Shown: one piece after another, positions 6,870 to 10,099 of the stretch
How the letters are laid out: each line of letters begins with the position of its first letter
How positions within the stretch are numbered: the first letter of the stretch is position 1
Source: Clostridia bacterium
GTDB lineage: Bacteria > Bacillota > Clostridia > Christensenellales > Borkfalkiaceae
Direction of reading: 5' to 3'
NCBI GenBank assembly: GCA_017646945.1
Contig: JAGCLN010000142.1
Coordinates: 1 to 10,099 of the forward strand
DNA: 10,099 bases
The notes under the pieces: generated by a model
The model's input: only the letters and a program-made list of their open reading frames with translations
Told to the model about the DNA's origin: nothing
The model's database searches: none
Translations under genes and position numbers: made by a program

Positions 6870-6897
6870 TTTTTTAAAATAAAAAAGGGAGTGTTTT

Positions 6898-8133
6898 ATG
6901 GTAAAACGCCTTGATTTAGCGCTTGATATAGGCGAGCAAATGCTACTTAGCGGTGCAGTAGTGCATCGCGTTGAAGATAGTTTAACGAGAATTTGCACGG
7001 CTTTTGGCGCTTCGAGAGTTGACGTGTTTATAATTACGGCAAGTATGGTGCTTACCGTTCACGATGAAAACGGCGAGCCTTATACTCAAACGAGAAGAAT
7101 TTTCGGCGCGTCTACCGATTTTGAAAAACTTTCAAAATTAAACGCGTTATCTAGGAAAATTTGTAGTTCAAACCTATCTTATGACGAGATAAGGGGTGAA
7201 CTTGATAGCATCACAAATGCTAAAACTTATCCTATCTGGGTGGAATTTGCCTTTTATTCGGTAATCGCTATGGCGTTTACGCTCTTTTTCGGCGGAACGC
7301 TAATTCAGTCAGTCGTATCGCTATTTATAGGTTTTGCGGTTAGGTGGCTTGTATTGTTTTCGGATAAATTCGTTCAAAACAAGATATTTAACAAGTTTTT
7401 ATCTTCGCTTGGTTTAACTGCTTTTTCATTTATTGCGTTAAAATTAAATATCGTTACTTCCGTTGACGAAATTATTATCGGTAACATAATGGTTTTAATC
7501 CCAGGTGTTGGTTTAACAAACTCAATGCGCGATTTGTTTACCGGTGATAGTATGGCGGGCGTTTTGCGTTTTATCGAAGCGTCGCTCGCGGCTCTCGCTA
7601 TTGCGCTTGGTTATTTGGCATTCGTATTTGTTACTCGCCAAACGCCTAACTATACGGGCGTAAATTTTAGCGGCGATTTGTATCAATACTTAGTTCCTAT
7701 TACTATGGCGATTATCGGCTCTTTAGGATTTGGAGTTTTATATAACATTAAAAATAAAAACCTTATCGCAGTAGCGCTTGGCGGTGGAATAGGTTGGTCG
7801 CTATATATTCTTCTTTCAACCTTTATCGATAATCCCACTGTTTGCTATTTTATAGTTTCAATAACGATTTCTCTTTATGCTGAAATTATGGCAAGGCTAC
7901 TTAAAGCGCCGACTACGGTGTTTTTAACACCGTCTTTAATACCGCTCGTTCCAGGAGCGTCGCTTTACTATACGATGACTACTATGTTTGCAAGTGAATT
8001 AACTTTATTTACGAGTAAGGCGTTTGCAACCTTGCAACTTGCCGCTGCGCTCGCTCTCGGCGTTATCGTTTCAACTGTACTTATGAAGTTTGTCAGCATT
8101 TTAGTTCTCAATAGAATTAACAGGAATTCGTGA
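6898..8133 (+). CDS. Threonine/serine exporter family protein (ThrE type, two-domain)
   Basis: This 411-residue membrane protein joins the two ThrE halves in one chain. The N-terminal half (PF06738/YjjP-like) opens with a soluble region carrying GAVVHRVED (19-27), the family's G-A-x-x-x-R-x-E signature. Hydrophobic segments start at about 113. IPGVGLTNSMRDLFTGD (201-217) is the conserved loop of this half. The C-terminal half (about 262-405, YjjB/ThrE_2-like) has TPSLIPLVPGASLYYTM (344-360). The family exports threonine and serine or related compounds by an ion-coupled process. In many bacteria the halves are separate genes, as in E. coli YjjP and YjjB, while the corynebacterial ThrE is fused as here. 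The gene has its own probable promoter. Its TGA overlaps an in-frame GTG of the next gene, whose likelier ATG is 2 nt further on. The true substrate is unknown. Confidence 0.93.
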   Translation: MVKRLDLALDIGEQMLLSGAVVHRVEDSLTRICTAFGASRVDVFIITASMVLTVHDENGEPYTQTRRIFGASTDFEKLSKLNALSRKICSSNLSYDEIRGELDSITNAKTYPIWVEFAFYSVIAMAFTLFFGGTLIQSVVSLFIGFAVRWLVLFSDKFVQNKIFNKFLSSLGLTAFSFIALKLNIVTSVDEIIIGNIMVLIPGVGLTNSMRDLFTGDSMAGVLRFIEASLAALAIALGYLAFVFVTRQTPNYTGVNFSGDLYQYLVPITMAIIGSLGFGVLYNIKNKNLIAVALGGGIGWSLYILLSTFIDNPTVCYFIVSITISLYAEIMARLLKAPTTVFLTPSLIPLVPGASLYYTMTTMFASELTLFTSKAFATLQLAAALALGVIVSTVLMKFVSILVLNRINRNS

Positions 8134-8135
8134 CT

Positions 8136-8882
8136 ATGAAATACGCTAAATTTGATTATTTTAACTACGATGCAGTTTCGTTTACTTTCGATAATCTTAA
8201 TGCAATCGTTGTAAAACCAAGCGTAAAACCTAATGGAAAGTTCGTTTTAAAAACGGAATATTTCGATGCTTTCCCCGATACTCAAAACGAGTTTTTAAAC
8301 CGCGGTTATCACTTGGTGTTTAACCAAAACTATAACGGCTGGGCAACTGAAAAAGACATAGCTCGGAAAGGCGAGTTTGTAAACTTTATTGCAAAAGAAT
8401 TCAATCTATCTAGGAGGTGCATACCTATAGGTATGAGTTGCGGTGGATTATACGCTTGCAAGTTTGCGGTAATGTTCCCAAACCTTATTGACGTTTTGTA
8501 TCTTGACGCACCCGTTATGAACCTTTTATCTTGCCCTTGTGATTTAGGCATTGCTAAAAGTAATATTTTTGAAAGTTTTTATAATGCAACTGGTCTTACA
8601 AAAAGCCAAATGTTATCTTATAGGGACAATCCTATTGATAAGATGGACGTTTTGCTTAAAAACGATATTCCTATCGTTATGGTGGCAGGCGGAAGCGATA
8701 TAATCGTTCCCTATGAAGAAAACGGCGAAATCTTGGAAAATTTCTACACCCGAAACGGCGGTAGAATTAAAGTGTTTATAAAATCTGAGTGCGGTCATCA
8801 CCCACACGGGCTTGAAGACTACGAAAGGGTAGTTGACCAAATTGAAAAGTTTAGCGAAGAAAACGCAAAAAGGAGTATATAA
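8136..8882 (+). CDS. Alpha/beta hydrolase, first of a tandem pair
   Basis: The 248-residue soluble hydrolase has its nucleophile elbow at GMSCG (99-103, S101). The likely acid is D188 in GGSDIIVPY, and the base lies in the GHHPHGL motif (H221, H222 or H224). Other distinctive features shared with the next gene are FPDTQNEFL (46-54), DAPVMNL (124-130) and SCPCDLG (132-138). ATG 8136 is chosen over the GTG at 8130 because it aligns exactly with the start of the neighbour (MKYAKFDYFNY against MQYEKFEYFNY). AGGAA at 8122-8126 would serve either start. There is no signal peptide or membrane segment. The stop overlaps the next start by one base (TAATG) with AGGAG at 8871-8875, which points to coupled translation. 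Compared with its twin it has about seven extra C-terminal residues. The substrate is unknown. Confidence 0.88.
   Translation: MKYAKFDYFNYDAVSFTFDNLNAIVVKPSVKPNGKFVLKTEYFDAFPDTQNEFLNRGYHLVFNQNYNGWATEKDIARKGEFVNFIAKEFNLSRRCIPIGMSCGGLYACKFAVMFPNLIDVLYLDAPVMNLLSCPCDLGIAKSNIFESFYNATGLTKSQMLSYRDNPIDKMDVLLKNDIPIVMVAGGSDIIVPYEENGEILENFYTRNGGRIKVFIKSECGHHPHGLEDYERVVDQIEKFSEENAKRSI
8871..8875 (+). promoter_or_regulatory. AGGAG ribosome binding site inside the first hydrolase gene
   Basis: AGGAG is 6 nt before the ATG at 8882 and lies in the last codons of the upstream gene. Because stop and start share one base (TAATG), ribosomes finishing the first hydrolase can restart on the second, which would keep the two products in step. 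Confidence 0.7.
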
Positions 8883-9607
8883 TGCAATACGAAAAGTTTG
8901 AATATTTTAATTACGAAGCGTACAAATTTGAGTTTGATGGTTTAAAGGCAATCGTTGTTAAGCCGAACGTTAAGCCGAACGGCAAGTGGGTTTATAAAAC
9001 CGAGTATTTTACCGCTTTCCCTGACACTCAAAACGAGTTTTTAGACCGAGGCTATCATCTTTGCTATAATGAAAACTTTACCCGTTGGGCGCCCGATAGC
9101 GACCTTGAAAGAAAGGGTAGGTTTATAAAGTTTATTTCAAAAGAATTCGGATTAAGCGAAAAATGTATTCCCATCGGTATGAGTTGTGGTGGTATGTATG
9201 CGGTTAAAACTGCTGCAAAATTCCCTGAACTTATCGAAGCTATGTATATTGACGCGCCCGTTATGAATTTGCTTTCTTGCCCTTGTGATTTAGGCGTTGC
9301 TAAAAGTGGATTTATTAATGAGTTTTTAAAAGCGGTTAATAAAACTATGGCAGAAGTAATTTCTTATAGAATGCACCCAATTGACGTTATGCACGTACTC
9401 GTTGAAAAGGATATTCCTATCGTTATGGTTGCAGGTGATAGCGATACGGTTGTGCCATACGAAGAAAACGGCGCATTACTTGAAAAATTATATACAGAAA
9501 AGGGCGGTAGACTTATCGTTCATATTAAAAAAGGCGCTGACCATCACCCCCACGGGCTTGACGATCCAAATATTATCGTAAACGAAATTGAAAGCTTTAT
9601 AAAATAA
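8882..9607 (+). CDS. Alpha/beta hydrolase, second of a tandem pair
   Basis: The 241-residue paralogue of the preceding gene has every catalytic landmark at the same residue number: S101 in GMSCG, D188 in GDSDTVVPY, and the HHPHGL motif at 221-226. SCPCDLG and VPYEENG are also identical between the copies, so both are expected to be active. Differences cluster at residues 61-80 (NENFTRWAPDSDL here) and 143-160. The two may therefore differ in substrate rather than in chemistry. It is cytoplasmic by lack of a signal peptide. The gene is followed by a 29-nt gap and the MBL-fold gene. AAG-rich codons and base composition match the neighbours, so there is no sign of recent transfer. Confidence 0.88.
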   Translation: MQYEKFEYFNYEAYKFEFDGLKAIVVKPNVKPNGKWVYKTEYFTAFPDTQNEFLDRGYHLCYNENFTRWAPDSDLERKGRFIKFISKEFGLSEKCIPIGMSCGGMYAVKTAAKFPELIEAMYIDAPVMNLLSCPCDLGVAKSGFINEFLKAVNKTMAEVISYRMHPIDVMHVLVEKDIPIVMVAGDSDTVVPYEENGALLEKLYTEKGGRLIVHIKKGADHHPHGLDDPNIIVNEIESFIK

Positions 9608-9636
9608 AATGTTACGCTTAAATTTTAAGGTTTATT

Positions 9637-10099
9637 ATGAAAGTTAAATTTTTAGGAACTGCTGCGGCGGAAGGCTTTCCCGCGGTATTTTGTAACTGTG
9701 ATTATTGTAACGCTTTGCGAAAAATAGGCAAGGGGTTTAGAACTCGTTCTCAAACGATAATTGACGGTAAGCTTTTAATAGATTTGCCTGCGGATACATA
9801 TATGCACTTTTTGCAAAACGGTATTAAAGGTGACGAAATTGAAAGTTTAATAATAACTCACTCTCACGCTGATCATTACTATCCTATGGAACTTAATATG
9901 AGGGGAAATGGTTTTTCTAAAAACATGAAAAACGCAGTTTTAAATTTATTACTTCCAAGCGACTGTGCTGATAAATTAAACGCGCTATATGATTCAAGTA
10001 AAAATACGCTAACTTATTCGGTGTTTGAGCCTTATAAAACGGTAACGTTTTACGACTATAATATAACACCGCTACCTGCAAGGCATGGATGGGGTAATA
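9637..10099 (+). CDS. PhnP-like metallo-beta-lactamase-fold hydrolase, 3'-truncated
   Basis: The first 154 residues of an MBL-fold metal-dependent hydrolase are present, and the right edge cuts the gene. The start MKVKFLGTAAAEG is typical, with AAGG at 9627-9630 placed 6 nt before the ATG. The metal site motif is THSHADH (74-80), giving H75, H77, D79 and H80. A CxCxxC motif at 19-24 (CNCDYC) matches the extra structural zinc site of PhnP, the phosphonate-pathway enzyme that opens 5-phosphoribosyl 1,2-cyclic phosphate. ARHGWGN at the cut end may hold the next metal-binding His. No other phosphonate (phn) gene is visible here, so a general phosphodiesterase or related hydrolase is a safer name than PhnP. 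The likely family length is about 240-270 residues, so roughly 40% is missing. Confidence 0.88.
   Translation, partial: MKVKFLGTAAAEGFPAVFCNCDYCNALRKIGKGFRTRSQTIIDGKLLIDLPADTYMHFLQNGIKGDEIESLIITHSHADHYYPMELNMRGNGFSKNMKNAVLNLLLPSDCADKLNALYDSSKNTLTYSVFEPYKTVTFYDYNITPLPARHGWGN

Larger units (their letters stand above)
8136..9604 (+). repeat. Tandem gene duplication of alpha/beta hydrolases
   Basis: The products of 8136-8882 and 8882-9607 align end to end over about 240 residues without a gap, with about 150 identical positions by hand count (about 62%). Divergence is greatest at residues 61-80 and 143-160, which lie outside the triad and could be lid or substrate-pocket regions. The copies are in the same direction and directly abut, as expected from unequal crossing over. 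Confidence 0.9.

Noticed and set aside
9615..9629. Palindrome CTTAAA-T-TTTAAG between the second hydrolase and the MBL gene
   Set aside because: The single-base centre is too tight for an RNA hairpin, and it overlaps the AAGG ribosome binding site. It is most likely chance in AT-rich DNA.
1..10099. Mobile element, prophage, CRISPR or defence island
   Set aside because: No transposase, integrase, direct-repeat array, tRNA or attachment site is visible. Base and codon style are even across the window, and the recognised families are all metabolic, transport or housekeeping.

Overview
All genes lie on the + strand and are packed tightly: the gaps are -1 to 51 nt, and there are no RNA genes, mobile elements or CRISPR arrays. 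The DNA is AT-rich, with purine-rich Shine-Dalgarno sites (AGGAG, AAGGGAG, GGAG) ahead of most starts. The families (DUF4097 solenoid protein, YitT transporter, CatA-like acyltransferase, ThrE exporter, small GDSL and alpha/beta hydrolases) suggest a low-GC Firmicute, most likely an uncultured gut Clostridia-type bacterium. That placement is inference from gene content and style, not from a marker gene.

Layout. 3-815: C-terminal part of a TrmA/RlmD-type RNA uracil-C5 methyltransferase, cut by the left edge. 842-1519: a repetitive DUF4097-like beta-solenoid protein. 1558-2280: an alpha/beta hydrolase. 2305-2949: an SGNH/GDSL hydrolase. 2958-4583: a two-domain enzyme with a nitrilase-superfamily amidohydrolase fused to a glycerophosphodiester phosphodiesterase (GDPD) domain. 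4606-5313: a second, stand-alone canonical GDPD. 5315-6199: a YitT/DUF2179 membrane protein. 6205-6846: a CatA-like trimeric acyltransferase homologue. 6841-6869: a good sigma-A-type promoter with an extended -10. 6898-8133: a full-length ThrE-type threonine/serine exporter. 8136-8882 and 8882-9607: two adjacent alpha/beta hydrolases that are about 62% identical. 9637-10099: the N-terminal part of a PhnP-like metallo-beta-lactamase-fold hydrolase, cut by the right edge.

How the genes may work together. From about 1558 to the right edge the window is mostly small soluble hydrolases of ester, amide and phosphodiester bonds, with two membrane transporters and one acyl transferase among them. No visible hydrolase has a signal peptide, so they should act in the cytoplasm on imported or internally produced compounds. 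GDPDs release glycerol-3-phosphate from deacylated phospholipids. The nitrilase domain on the same chain suggests a substrate or product that also carries an amide. This could be a scavenging or detoxifying cluster for lipid-derived or acylated small molecules, but that is inference from co-location only. The genes up to 6846 could form one transcription unit, and the promoter at 6841-6869 probably starts or boosts transcription of the exporter and the hydrolase pair.

The items most worth a second look are the nitrilase-GDPD fusion with an apparent His-for-Glu change at a metal-ligand position, the seven-rung Asn-Thr-Gly repeat in the DUF4097-like protein, the tandem hydrolase pair, and a strong preference for C-ending codons before codons that begin with G.
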